Source: Varroa destructor (lineage: Eukaryota; Arthropoda; Arachnida; Mesostigmata; Varroidae). From it: DNA of 64,000 bases. The translations under genes and the position numbers were made by a program. Below the pieces are notes generated by a model. The model saw only the letters and a list, made by a program, of their open reading frames with translations. It ran no database searches and had not been told where the DNA came from. Below, piece by piece: positions 13,501 through 26,471 of this stretch (position 1 is its first letter; each line of letters opens with the position of its first letter). The DNA is taken from contig NW_019211455.1 in assembly GCF_002443255.2 (NCBI RefSeq), positions 20,497,126-20,561,125 of the forward strand. Reading direction: 5' to 3'.

Positions 13501-16500
13501 GGAGATGTGGCAGGAAGGAGAGCATCGTGAAGTATCCGAAATGAATGCTACAGTTAATCATCATTTCACTTGAGCAAACGAAGAACCGATTTTGAGCTCT
13601 GAAAATGTTTGATATGGCTTAGGGCCGTTGTACAACTTCGATGAGTTAATTGGCAAAATGAAAATCATAAGAAAATAGGACTGGCTAAAGACAAAATGGC
13701 CGTCGTAGCTCGAATACAAAACTATTCTTTGGCATCTAAACTTCTATTGATTTTCTTTCGCTATTAGAAGTCGGTGGTACATTACCACAATGGTGAACTT
13801 GTACATCAGTGTCATATGTACAAAGTATACCAACGACTTGATAATGTCAGGACCAATATGAAGGAGTTTCGTGTAATAATTATTTTCACTATTTTCTTTT
13901 TCTTAGAACAATATATCAGAAAGACAATAGTGCTATATAAACTGATCTCGTATATATTCAAATTTTGATTTGTTTAAATATTAGTTTTTGGTCTGTGCAG
14001 CAAGCAACATTGTATATATGTAGGTACCAATATAACGTCCCGTGATAACTTGGGGGCTAACGTGGGCATGTGCATGATAATATCAGGGAGACGTCGTACT
14101 CCAGGTCCATAGACGTTTCGTGCAGGTACGTAGTCGCCTGATGGTATGCTTAAAGGCCATACGAAACGTGCATTTCAAAACATAGGGATGCCAAAATAGA
14201 GCAATAATTATTATTAAATTGTCTTATACAGTATATGACATATTAAATGATGCATTTCCTCAAGGTTGTTCGGCTTTTGTTCATTTAGTGATGTGTATGC
14301 ACGTGTTTCCTGCATGTAGAATGTATGACCTATAGTATTTAATGTGGGTACAGTGCCTGTGTTCTTTCGCTATCTCTATAGCTTTCTTATTACCCGTTCG
14401 TTTTAGCGCTCATAATGAAATTTCAAAACCATCTTCTCCTGCAAATTTTAAGTAAATTTTTTGTTAGTTGTTTTGAAGTCTGCATATAGGGGAAAGTGGA
14501 CTGAAATTGGGCAGGTTTAGATTAAAACATAGTAAATAACGTTTGCAGAGTTCAGGGTTGGTGAACGGTCACTAAGCTGTAGCATAAGTCACAAGCGGCT
14601 ACATAACATTAAAAAGTAAGACTGAGCTGAAACGTAATATATATATGAAAAGCTTCTTTCGTACATATTATATTTTAACATTCAAAAACGGCTTCTACGT
14701 CTACACAATTGTGTCTTTTTCGTATTTGTCGTGAGTTACTCTTTTGTTTTTAGCCGCTCCGTCTGTTCCGGCAATGTATTGTGATTTGGGTGTAGTCGGG
14801 TCGATATCAGCCGAACCGCGTGCTCTTCTTTCTTGCAGTTGTACATGTTCGTTTATTCTAGTTCACGTATAATTTTGTGAACGGATGCACGTTTAAAAAG
14901 CGGCGTTAAGCTAAGTTGAGAAATACTAACTGTGTACCTTCGAGGCAACCGTGATCGGGCATTCGGTGCAAGCGTTCTAGCCCACTTCGTGCTTTATGGG
15001 TCACGGTCATCACCACATTTGCACTACAGTTTTTGCAGTGTTGTAATCATATTGTTCTATACGGTAGCGAACATAACAAATAAATAAATGAAACATTTAA
15101 AAATACGAGATGCGGCATCCTTTTCTCCGAGACTTGACTTGAGATTCGATTCGGTACTTTCACCGTTACGATCCACGATTCAAGTTACGCTGAGCTGACG
15201 TCAATCAGTCCGCTGTCAGCGTCCCAGTTCAGCTCTTCTGAATATGTGTTCTTCGTGCTTCATGAATACCTTCGCAGAACATCTTCGCAGACAGAAAGTG
15301 CTGTCATAAGCAACAAGTTAAAGAAACAATGAGAGGTATTTCTTCCGTGGTACCCATAAACCTTCGCCAATATACATGTGCAATAGATGAATAAGGACTA
15401 GAGATACTCGTGGGGACGAATTCATTTTCTAACTTTAATTTATAATCAAAATACGCAATGATAGTCTACTTCAACTCACTTTATGCGGTATCCGATCTCA
15501 ACCCAACAGTAGACTACGTTAAAACGCTTTCTTATTTTTGCGAAGTCTAATAGCGAGATTGCTCATGTGTACACACACAAGCCAGGCGAAGGACACATGA
15601 TAGCCAAGTGACCGGGTTATATAACACTGCTAAGTGTGAATCCACATATTTTGGCCACTAGACTTTACGGACCCTCAAATTAGAGATGTCTCAGCCCACG
15701 TTTTTCTACTTGTTATAGCAAACTTTTCCGGCTTAGATGTTTCAAATCTTCAATTCCTCAGCTTTTCTTTCTGGCTATTTCTCTCCCACTTCTGACCGTC
15801 CTATCAGTGTAACTTCAAACAAATAAAGACTTCACGCTCCATAGAATCTATAGATAATTGCTTAGCAAATGCTTATGGAGACAACAAATTGTCAACTATA
15901 AATAATGCGTGAGTGAACGAAGTAGATGTTAGGCAGCAGAAAAGATGCATACGCAAATCAACCTTCACATTTGGTCAAATCCGTATACACGCGTTTTCAA
16001 GTATTTTCCTAAATCTTCGATGATTGAGGTACGACTGAAGCCTTCCAGTACTGTCAATGGCAGGGTGGCAAGGCAAAACGTCAACCTTTCTCGACGATAG
16101 TGAAAATTTTGCTCTTGCAAAAGTGAAATTTTCAACAATACCCAGTTTGGTTTGCTGAATAAACTTATTTTTCGGTTAGGAGGCGCATCGGGAGCATAGG
16201 GGGAAGGAAACTAAATTTATAGCTGCATTAATGCTACACGCGCATTACAAGTGTGTTTACGTTTATTAAATCTAATCCACGTGCAGGTTGTAACTTCATA
16301 TTATTCGAGCAGTCCTTGCTAGCGATAAGATAAATGGCCGCGAAGAACTTTTTTGTCTGACGAGCGAAGTGATTTTCTCATCGAATTGCGCGGTTAAATC
16401 TCCTAGGAGATTTTTTTTGGAGAATATTTCCTATATCCTCATGTCCACAAAGACGCGCAAATTGCTTTTGTTGATGATCCAAAGAAAAGCTTTTGGTTAT

Positions 16501-19500
16501 GGGTTTGATAATGTTTGTTGTTGCCAAAACAAAGCTTCTAGCAAAGCACACGGCGAGAGCGGACACTGTACCAATTTATAGTGAATTAATCAATTTTCCT
16601 TGGACAACTACCAGCAACGTTTGAACCAACGGCAAAGACCAGCGAAAGCTTCAACGCGTTCTGGGATTATTAAGTAAGCGACGAGGCTGGAAAACGCTAT
16701 TTATTATGAGGAAGGCGTCACGTTAAAAAGGGAAGCAGTCCGTTCTTCCGACGACGTCAGCCAAGGCCATGAGAGGATCTTTTGTAAGGGACTTTCTCTC
16801 TTGCTATCGGCTGGCCCCTACTCTTTCAGGTCTGGGTGTTGGTTCGACCATTGATCTGAGGTATATAGAATAGGTGAAGTCAGCGTAGAAAGGCAAGGTG
16901 ATATAGGCCTAGGCTCTTTTCTTCAGGGTTATAGAAAAGGTTAGTAGGGAGACAAGGGGGAAAAAGATAAATTGCTATTTTTCCTTTCCTCTTCGTATCC
17001 TTCTTTAGTTCGCTCTCCATTGCCTTCTCCCTTCGTCCTTTTCTCCCTTTCTTTTACAGAAGCTTCGTTTCTATTGCGTTCTTGCTCATTCTTTTACACC
17101 GTAGGTAGGATAGGAGAGGACCCAGTGGCCTTCATTAGAGGTCGTTGCTGCTATCCACCTCGGCGCCAACGCCGCCTTTCCCTTGTGCATCCCTATCCTT
17201 CGCAGACTTCTGTTCTGGTCTTCATTTTTTGTCGTCTTCGCCGTCACTGATGTCTTGCCGCTTTACTCTGGTCCTGCTCTTCCGCCACGGCCAACGGTTG
17301 ACAGCGGTCAGTAGCCATTTTGACAAGCGAGAGACAAGCTAAAGAATAGAGGGTCTCCGGGATCCCACCGACAACTTCAATAGGATTTCCCTTTTCTAAG
17401 ATGCTTAGAAGAGTCTGACAATGGGTAATGTACCCAACCATGTCGTTGGCCACAACGGATGCTAATGCGCACTAGTTGCGGGCTGTGCTACCACAAGAAT
17501 ATCCTGTCTCATGATCCATTTCATAGCACAGGTGCTCACGTATGGTTTTAATAGTATACTTTTGATCCAATGGCTATGATGTATCAAACTTCAAATTGCG
17601 ATTTGACGTTCTCGTAGGATGAACATATAGCTGCGTAATATTGTGATGTTGTTGTTGAAACATCTGTTGATTTTCAAGGATTTTACGTGGCTATTCTACA
17701 CAGTACGTTTCGGTATTTTAAATCCACAGGACTGTAGCCCACTCTCGAAAATGTCTATTTTTTCTCCACAGCTACATACTACCATCTTCCTGGCTGTTTA
17801 GGGTCTTGTTAGAATTTTTGCTGCCGTTATTTTTTTATATTCGGCAAAAGTGTTTTTGAATGAAAATAATCCCTCCAGCGATGTTCTCTCTATTGCAATG
17901 ATAAAAGAATATCTTAAGATTAATAATCTGTGCTCCAGAAAAGATAATTAGCAATGCAACGAATAACGACCACTTCGACAGAGTGCCCCTTTTATAAAAG
18001 CAATTATTGAAAATAAATACTTTCCTAGAATATTTAAACGGAGACGGAATTGTGGAACTGAACGTGTAAGATTAATAGCTTTCAGCGCGCATGTAGCGAC
18101 GAGGTCAGTCTGATCGGGACATTAGGACAGGTGATGACAAATAAGTGTCAGCTGTTTTACTCAAACAATATGGGGAAAGTGTGCCATGGTATTTGTGCAC
18201 GCGTCATTTTGTAGAACTTTCACAAATCTCAGAGCTGCATTTCGGTTTTGAATGTTGCCCAGATAGATTATTAAGGTTAATGCGAACTGTATCTAGGACC
18301 AATCTTGCCTTCGGTGAGAATAGTAGAAAATGAACAGGGTTTGTTGCGCTCGACGCAAGCGTCAATACGTCCAGCAGCGAGTTTATCCGAAGAAAAAAAA
18401 CACAGGTTTATGATAGAAATCAAATCTGGCCTCATGTCGATCAACAGTCGCTGAGATCATTATCCATGTGCTCTTGCAAACGTTTTGTCATCGGGGTCCA
18501 CTCAGAAGCGCCGTCACTAAAGCCTCTCCCTCGAGATCTGCTTTTGCTGTAGAGCGTACGAATAATAACGTTACTTTCAAAAGGGCTACGACGCACCTTT
18601 TAGAAACCCATCACGCCAACCAACAGGAGACGTTTACCTCAAGGCACAAAAAAAGCGTGAATGCCTGCCTTGTCGGTACGCGTATGGCACAAAGATCGTT
18701 TTCAGAAAAGCTGCCATTTGATAAATAAAATGAAACGTACTGACTGGGATTGCGTGTAAACTATGCATATACAATCCAATCATATTGTACCATTTGTGCC
18801 ACACTGCTCGGTAGCGTTCTTTCTTTCGGTTGGCTTTTTGTCGGTATTTGGTTTCCGCGTAAATTATTTTTCAAATGATTTTTACGCGAATGGCAGATGC
18901 TGCCAGGTCGGCCTATAAAGCTGGCGACTTCAAACAAGAAACTATGATAATATGCATTTTCGGCTAAGTTTGTGCCCGACGAAAGTTTTCAAATTTCCCT
19001 TGGGGATCGGCGCGCCAACAGCTTGTCCCTGTCGCGTTCGCTGACACTGCTAAATCTCCCTGAATCGTCAGCAGTGGGAAAAAGTGAAGCAACATAAATT
19101 GCATAATCTAGCAATGGCGCCATACCAACTACGTGTGTGAGCTCATTCGAGAGAAAAGGGGCATGCGCAAAATGAAATCTTTTTCTTGGCAACCTGATCA
19201 TTTGTCGTCAAAAGGCGAAGCGATGGGTGTTTTATTGATCGGATAGGACTGGCAATTAAGTGGGCCTTTGATATTTCGCTTACGCATTAAGGCTTTGTCG
19301 TGTGGCATTAATCGTGAAGACCGAAGAATACTGCTCTTCGTAATAAATTAGCCTTTCGGGTATAAGTTCCCAGTGAGAGTGAACTCGAGTGCCTTTCTTT
19401 CTCAATCAAATAGGGTAGAATCAACACAAGGAACTAGGCTGAGCTGAGATCGATCACATGTAAAACAAATATCAAAAGGTCTTTGTTATATCGATGGTCC

Positions 19501-19910
19501 GTTTTTTTTTTTTATTTATGCTTACGAAACTGTTTGAGCTGGGCTTCTTATTTGGCCTTCTACAGAAAATATAATACAATGCGGGAAGCAAAGGTTTTAG
19601 GACAACTGTGCGCCACCGTAGTAAAATACAAGAAGTAGCTTGTTTTTAGCAGAATATACTAAATAATAGTTTACTCGAGTGCTCACGGGTATGCGGAAGG
19701 ATCAGGTTAGTATGAAATTGTTCAACTTTACTTTGATCGTATTGCCTTCATATGACAACTTCTGTGTCGTCATCTCTGATCTAAAGCGCATTGATGACAA
19801 GTCATGCGCTGCGGCGTTAGTGTAAAGGCTTTATAAGGGGGAAGGGTACAGGTACGTACATGTTTAGCATTAGATAGTACGTTAATGACTACCATTTCAA
19901 TGCGCAGATG

Positions 19911-19923
19911 ATATATATATATA
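19911..19923. repeat. (AT)6 microsatellite
   Basis: Thirteen bases alternate AT. Confidence 0.85.
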
Positions 19924-20425
19924 CAGATAAATATATGGTGAAAGAGCTCAGATATGTAATGTAAAATAACCGACATAGATAATACTAACGCTTTCGTTAG
20001 CTTTTACTTTGTGAACAAGCTCTCGAAATTACCTCTTTAGTATACCATCAAGGCCTTTCACCTACCAAAGGTCCAGCTAGGGTAAAGTCTTGCTGGACTC
20101 ATTTGGGGCTTCTCCAACAGGCTTATAAAACGGCACGACACCTAGACGCAGACTATGCCGCCCCAACAAAACAAAAAGGTATTTCGAAGTTTAGAAAGTC
20201 TCATGTGCCTAGTCTTATCGGGACCAACATATGGACCATAAAGACATTTACATGAAAATATAAAAGTTCATAAATCTGGCTGTAAGAACATGCCCATCAT
20301 AGGTGACCTATAATTAAAAGAAAGTCAAGCGGGTCACAGATTCGGTAACGACATTCAGTTTCATACACACAACATTACGGAAAAGCATTGTATCGGCCGT
20401 GCACTGTTGTAAGTGGGTGTAGTGG

Positions 20426-20456
20426 TTTTATACCCTTATCTTTGAACAGATGTTCA
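20426..20456. repeat. dispersed repeat copy 1 followed by palindrome
   Basis: The first 26 bases (20426-20451) recur at 22293-22318 with one mismatch; the shared core is tatacccttatctttgaa. The copy runs into an interrupted palindrome (tgaaca-ga-tgttca, 20443-20456). The flanks outside these bases are unrelated. It could be the end of a decayed mobile element or a regulatory motif. Confidence 0.55.
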
Positions 20457-21007
20457 CATCTGTATGTCTACATACATCTCTTAAAAACTATAAGCCAAAT
20501 GTACTCATCGTTCTGATGCGTGTTTATCAATTCAAAGCTTTAAAGCAAAACATGACCATTAGACAGGTAGAGACCAGGTTTAGGCCTTTTAGCCTCACCG
20601 AAATTCCATACCGATCCAAGCATCGAACCTATAACCTAACGTCATACAATCACGCATGTAATCCTAATGTTAAACCTGACATTCACTCAGTCATGTTTTG
20701 TTTTTTTATCTGCTTTTGGTGGTATTTTTTATCTATCACTTTGTACCCACTCACCTGCGGAGGAAGGATCGTTCTCAGTCTTTGTATGGTTTTGGAGCAA
20801 AAACATCGTTAGATCTACTGCGAAGAGGTAAAAGTAAATGGAACTGCACTAAGTCTACGGGTGTCCCTAAACGAGGTTCAGAAAACTGCGGGGCGAGCCA
20901 GGCCCCGATGGAGGACCGAAGTGAGGGGCTGATTTGAAATTCAAAGTGGCTGGCTGCCTTTTTGCGGTTTGTGCAGTGCTGTTCTCCCGTTGTGTTCCCG
21001 TTGACTA

Positions 21008-21025
21008 CTGCTGCTGCTGCTGCTG
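21008..21025. repeat. (CTG)6 trinucleotide repeat
   Basis: There are six perfect CTG units. In one frame they would encode a short alanine run and in another leucine. No supported gene contains them. Confidence 0.85.
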
Positions 21026-21071
21026 CTCTGGGGGTTTTGTCTGACGGGCTCGTCTGTTCCTACTGTTCCCG

Positions 21072-21093
21072 CTGGCGTTGCCGGCAACGTCAG
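21072..21093. repeat. 22-bp near-perfect palindrome
   Basis: The central 14 bases (cgttgccggcaacg, 21076-21089) are perfectly self-complementary. Three further pairs extend each side across one mismatch that would be a G-U pair in RNA. It lies in the GC-richer patch just after the CTG repeat. Confidence 0.7.
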
Positions 21094-22292
21094 AAAGAGG
21101 CGAAACGTTTGAACATGGGAAAAGAAACGCGGAGACGGCCGTTTACGTTAGTAAAATGAAAAGCATCGCGAGTATAACGCATGTGAGAGAGCTGTCCAGC
21201 CTATGCATTATGTTTAGCCACCGAAGGAGGGCAGTAGCAATGGGGGGTTCGAATGGTGTTTGACCACAACTGGTCATCATTACGTGTTAACAAACAACCG
21301 TTGTAACAACAAAGTTGGCCAATGGTAACAGACTAGCTAAAGTAGTGCTAAAAGCGTTTTTGGTATTGCCTTAAAGAGAATGAAAAAATAACCAGTTTTT
21401 GATTTTATTACACTTCTAAGCATATGAATGCAATACTATTTGATAATTTGTACTAGTCTATTGGCTTATAAATATCAATTAAAAGCATGTACAGTATACA
21501 AGTTTGTAAGTTGCTGATAGATATTGCGACAGGTCAGACGACATATAGCGAAGTTTACGAACCCTGAAACCAATTCTCGCTTTTGTCACGGACAAGATAT
21601 TTCGAGATGATGATTTTAGCCGTACTTCGGCATTGTCAATTGAAATCAATGAGTTCAATCTTTCGGTCAAAACGATGTCGGCCGGACTAACTTTCCTATC
21701 TGCTAAAGCCGAAGCCTCTGTTCGCCTGCATCATCAGCCGAACTGCGTCCGTACGTAGATATCTGTCATCGTACGCATGTCGATTCGTCTCAGTTAAATC
21801 ATAAGAAAACCCTACCTCCGCAATCGTTCATTGACCCGAACCAATGTAGTAATGGGGGCCATTACGAAATCTATGTAGGATGAATGACAAGCAGCTGCAT
21901 AGGCATCTCATGTAATCTTAGCCAGATCGGCAACCTGTTCCGTATGCACCAGGTGGTCCTCTTGCAACATGCAATCCTGCCTCTTAAGTCTATCTCACTT
22001 CTTCACTGAATACCCCCTTTCCCGAGCTAAGGAAACTGTCAGGACTTTTGAGGAAATTCTTCCCACTACCAAAATGGTCGGCTTAGTTTAACCTCACAAA
22101 CCAGCTCAGCGCTTTCTGGCGCCACGTTAGAAGTATCGGTTCAAGAATGATCTCTATATGGGCCAATTGGTCGATCGCTTGAATGAAGCTAAAGCAATTA
22201 ATTGCTATTTAACATCACACACTGTGTTCTCAGAAGCTGACACAGATTCATAATGCTCCGTTCGAGTTCGTTCGAAACAAACTTACTTTCTA

Positions 22293-22323
22293 TTTTATAC
22301 CCTTATCTTTGAAGAGATCTCTT
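22293..22323. repeat. dispersed repeat copy 2 followed by palindrome
   Basis: This is the second copy of the 26-base sequence at 20426, with a single C/G difference. Like copy 1 it is followed by a palindrome, but a different one (aagagatctctt, 22312-22323). Both copies lie in the same orientation about 1.87 kb apart. Confidence 0.55.
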
Positions 22324-25300
22324 GATAACTTAGTAGGGAGTTATCGTCGATGAAAAGAGAGATAATAGAAATTGTGTTGGTTTTACATTGTTCCATAATA
22401 ATAATAATAAGGTGAGACATTAGAGTGAATCAATATTTTCCTCAGTGGAGCACTGGATACGCTGGTTAATCAGTAGAAAATGTAAGTGATATCGTAAATG
22501 TGTCCGTACGATTCGGCCAATATTTGTATTAGTTGCAAAACATCATCAATCGGCTAAACTGCTTTACTAGAGGTAATAACACGCGATGCCAATGCCAAGG
22601 CTCGAACGATATCCGAGAGATTCGGTCTTAACCGCATGTTTCCTGTAATATTTTGGTACCAATGCGTCCTTCATTAGCAAGCTGCAATGAATTCCATTTC
22701 GAAAGCTTCAGGGATTATATGCACGTAAAACCTCAATAACTAACCTGTTTTTACTTTTTTCTTTTCCTCTATGTGGCGCTGAAATCCATCTATTAGGTAG
22801 CGACAAGGCAGTACTTCACCTCCTTCCTTGCCCACTGATAACACCTGTGATCGTTATTTGGTTTTCCCTTGGATATACGGTATGGCTGTCAAAAGGTTGT
22901 GAAGCAACGCGATCCGCATTGGCCAAATACGCCACGCTAGGATGCTGTTCATTCACTGTGGGGGTGCTAGTAGTAAAAGCAGCAACAGTAGTACAGAATC
23001 TATTATACGCGTATAAAAAATGTGTCGTCTCAGATAATTAGCACGGCAGAAAAGACTGTGTCCATGCATGCGTCTACCCACCCAGCAGACCATCTCGCTG
23101 AAGCCAGCGACAAAACCTGTCTACCGACCGACTCCGCAGCAGACAGCGGCAACGGAAGCGGCGGTGCCCTCTCTGCCTTGGATTGACTAGCTAGGCGAGC
23201 TCGTGCTGTCAAGCACAGACGACCGAGCCAGTTAGACTGGCAAACGGGGCAAAAAAGAAGAAAAGAAGATTTGTTAAGAGAACGTCCTTTAATCGAAGAC
23301 TTTAGCAACGCTCAGTCTCTACGGCGCACGCTCTGGCCAGGGCTTGGCACTGGGAACCGGCAAGCGGCTATTTTAACAGTAGATAGGTTAACTAGACCCA
23401 GCCGCAGCTAGAGAAGTGGCCGCACCCGGACCGAATAGCACCTTTTCTTAGCAATTTTTGCGACTACAGCCCGGAATATATAGAAATGCCTAAAACAATG
23501 ACGAATACTGACAGCGAAACTCAGTTGTAAAAAAGGCTATTACATAACGTAGTCGTGCCTGTATCTGCGTGATCGCAGCTACGCAAGAATGACGAGTTTC
23601 AAAACCTTGGACGACTTTGTAGTGAAGTGGAATGAATAATCTACATATAGTAGAGTGGAAACGTGTGGAAAACTAAGAATGATCTACTGTTGAATGTGCC
23701 GACCCAGAACAGCAGATGTATGCGGTAGTAAAAATTGTCCTAGCTATCGATTAGTCTGCTCATGCACCGAATGTAATTCCAAATATTGCAACTATGGGCG
23801 CAAGCTGCTAACCCGGCTCGTTCTCGCTGACCGAACATTGAGTTAGCAATTTACTAATTTCAGCATTACGAAATTATATAGAAATATAGCACGAATGCTA
23901 GATATACGACGAAGTATCACATAAGGACTGTTAGCTAGTTTCAGTATCTCTTGACAGCCCCGGAAAGCAAAAATGACAAGAAGCCACGTGAAGGGCACAT
24001 CTCTAAGTGTGAGTTGCTATTGCTTGACTGGTCGAATTTTTGCCGTTTGTTTCGAAGATTTAGCACCCAAACAACCAAGGATGGGTAAACACGAAACGAA
24101 CGCTTAACATCAAAGCCGTTCGTGTTTTGATTTAATTATAAAATAATAGTGTAGCATAATTCCAGACGGAACCGTGGAGTTAAATGAGTGAATAGGTTTA
24201 CTGACGTCTTTTCTAGTACCATTTGCATGTGTTTTGTCGCAAATAGTCAACATTTGTTACATGTTATACCTGTAATTACACATTATATAAACTGTTTGCC
24301 CTCAATCGATTGTTATGTAAACACCTTAACGTTGTATTTGTTATCTGTTGTTCTTTTCGTTCGTCCTCTTTGCGTCGTCTGTTGAAACGTCTTTTTCAGT
24401 TGCCGTCGGCATCATCCATATGAAGACTCCTCTATCTCCCCCAAAGAAGTACAGAGCCGCGTGTTAAGAAATTACATGGTTACATTGAACGTATAGTAGG
24501 GGAGAAACGTCGACGACAACGGCTTTTATGACAACAAGACAAACCATCACGTCCACGTTATACTTTAATGAAGAGAGAGCAGCCCCAGAAAGTTTACAAG
24601 CCGAACTGCTGGTTGTCTAGCTTGTCCGTCCTGGATCATAGCGTCATGAGGTGCTTCCGGCCGAAGATGATGGTCATTGCTTACAGAAGGGACCGTGCTC
24701 GTTTCAAAGGCAGCCTAAACTAATAGTCCGAACGAGGCATCACCGAAGGCTTCGCGGTCCCGTTTTAGGGCCTCATTGCCTTTGTGATATGTTCTGCGCT
24801 GGCTGTCCGCCCGTTCCTCGAATTAAAAAAACGTATGTAGGTCTAGTAGTTGTTGCGGTAAGTCCCTCGTGGACTCGGCATTCTCATTCCTTGACTGGTT
24901 TTCTATTACAGCCAGATTTTGTCTGAACCCTCTTCTACGGCAACGTCATCGTGGTGGTATTTCTAGCTCGTAGATACCTTCGAAGAGCGAGCTAACGACT
25001 CAACTAGTGGTAAGTAACGACTCCGCGAAGTAGATGTGCTTAGCTGAAAACAAGTACCTGCAGCTAGAAAAGTAATCGTATGCGGGAAAGAAGAAAAAGA
25101 GAGTGAAAGAATTAAAGAGCTGTAATTAAAAAAAAAAAAAAAAGCAGAAACTTTACGCTTTATGAAGGAAGGTTTTTATTTAAAGGAGGAAATACGACTG
25201 ATCTGGTAAATTAAGGCAACCTAGTGCTAGCCCATTCAAATGATAGCATTCACATATAATCTAATAACTACAAAATAATAGCAAAAACAATATGTTAGTT

Positions 25301-26371
25301 TAATTTAGAGTTATGCAAGAACAATAATAACTGCACAGACTCCATGTAGATATTGCGCCCTTTGCATATACGACATCTGCGCGTTTTTCCGTTCTCCAAA
25401 ATAAAGCCCTCAATGCCTGGTCACCACAATTTTTTTAAGACGACGATAAGAAAAAATAAGATATGAAACATATTATAACATTATTATTAATCTTCACTAA
25501 TTTACGACTATAAAAGATACCGACGGTACCATAAGTTATCTTCGTATGATGCACTATCTTCCCACGTAGGTAGATCAATGTGGCCTTTACTAAAGATAAT
25601 TCAACGAGCTTTCACCACGTGACGCTTTTAATGCCTATGTCTATCGACTTCTATTTTTTTGCCGTGCGCTCTCACTGAAATCGCTAGAAGTACCTAGCAG
25701 GTCAAAAGAAGCACCTCGTCCTTTCTCGAATCATTGGTTGTCCAGTGGCTGTCGCAAAGCAAACTTCCCAACAGACGGATCTTTTTTGCTCAATAAGATG
25801 ATTCGCTAATTGTGTACACGACGAGTGAAGGACTTCAATGTAAGTAAAGACATTATCATGTACTGTATAGAGAGTTGGTTTTTTCAGGTCGTAGGTCTAG
25901 ACATATGACGACATTAATTGGCGTTAGGTTTTTTTATGGAATAATGTGTGATGACGTTGGCTTTTATCGAAATGCACTCAAGCAGTGAACTTAGATGCCG
26001 TTGAATCTCTACGTATCGGTATAATGATGGCTAAAATTATTGTTATATCGAAGTTATTGCGCCGTACCTTAATGGCATTAGAACTCGTAACTCGTTGTTC
26101 CTACCAATTTTATCGCAAAAAAATTAAGTTGACATGAAAATATTATTCCATTTTAAATAAATTTTATGCGATTTTTATTATCAAGTTACGTATTTTCATC
26201 ATTCATTCTCAAAAGCGTATTCTCGGAAGACTTTTTCCTAGCTTCGAGCATTTGTTCAGCTGTTGTATTAGAACAACGTATGTAGCACGTTGATTCGATC
26301 TTTCGCCTCTAAGTAATACCGCGGGTTCCTAAATATTCATCAGACCCTATACTGTTTGTGATAAAACGATA
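22324..26371. other. gene-free stretch up to the gap
   Basis: There is an AAT tract at about 22395-22410, a GC-richer interval at 23040-23440 with no convincing frame, and a 16-base A run at 25128-25143. I searched by eye upstream of the A run for tRNA-like promoter boxes of a SINE and found none. Confidence 0.45.
25128..25143. repeat. A16 homopolymer
   Basis: This is a run of sixteen A. It could be a retroposon tail, but no target-site duplication or upstream element was recognised. Confidence 0.85.
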
Positions 26372-26471
26372 NNNNNNNNNNNNNNNNNNNNNNNNNNNNN
26401 NNNNNNNNNNNNNNNNNNNNNNNNNNNNNNNNNNNNNNNNNNNNNNNNNNNNNNNNNNNNNNNNNNNNNNN
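26372..26471. other. assembly gap (100 N)
   Basis: Exactly 100 N is the conventional size for a gap of unknown length. The right edge begins with an alternating TA tract, so the break probably lies in an AT microsatellite. The true length is unknown, and distances across it should not be trusted. Confidence 0.98.

Larger units (their letters stand above)
3260..20425. other. 17-kb gene-free stretch
   Basis: This is AT-rich, apparently single-copy sequence. It contains A/T microsatellites (listed separately) and scattered homopolymers. The longest open frame is 136 codons (12353-12763, minus); it shows no domain and overlaps a plus-strand frame. No tRNA A/B box pair, transposase motif or terminal repeat was found. 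It could be a large intron or intergenic DNA. Confidence 0.5.
20457..22292. other. gene-free stretch with GC-richer patch
   Basis: No gene is recognised. The 120-codon plus frame starting at 20450 has no motif. The interval 20840-21260 is richer in G+C than its surroundings and contains a CTG repeat and a palindrome. It could be an exon or UTR, but no frame is convincing. Confidence 0.4.

Noticed and set aside
20450..20812. 120-codon plus frame
   Set aside because: No domain, aromatic-rich from T runs, and it begins inside the dispersed repeat.
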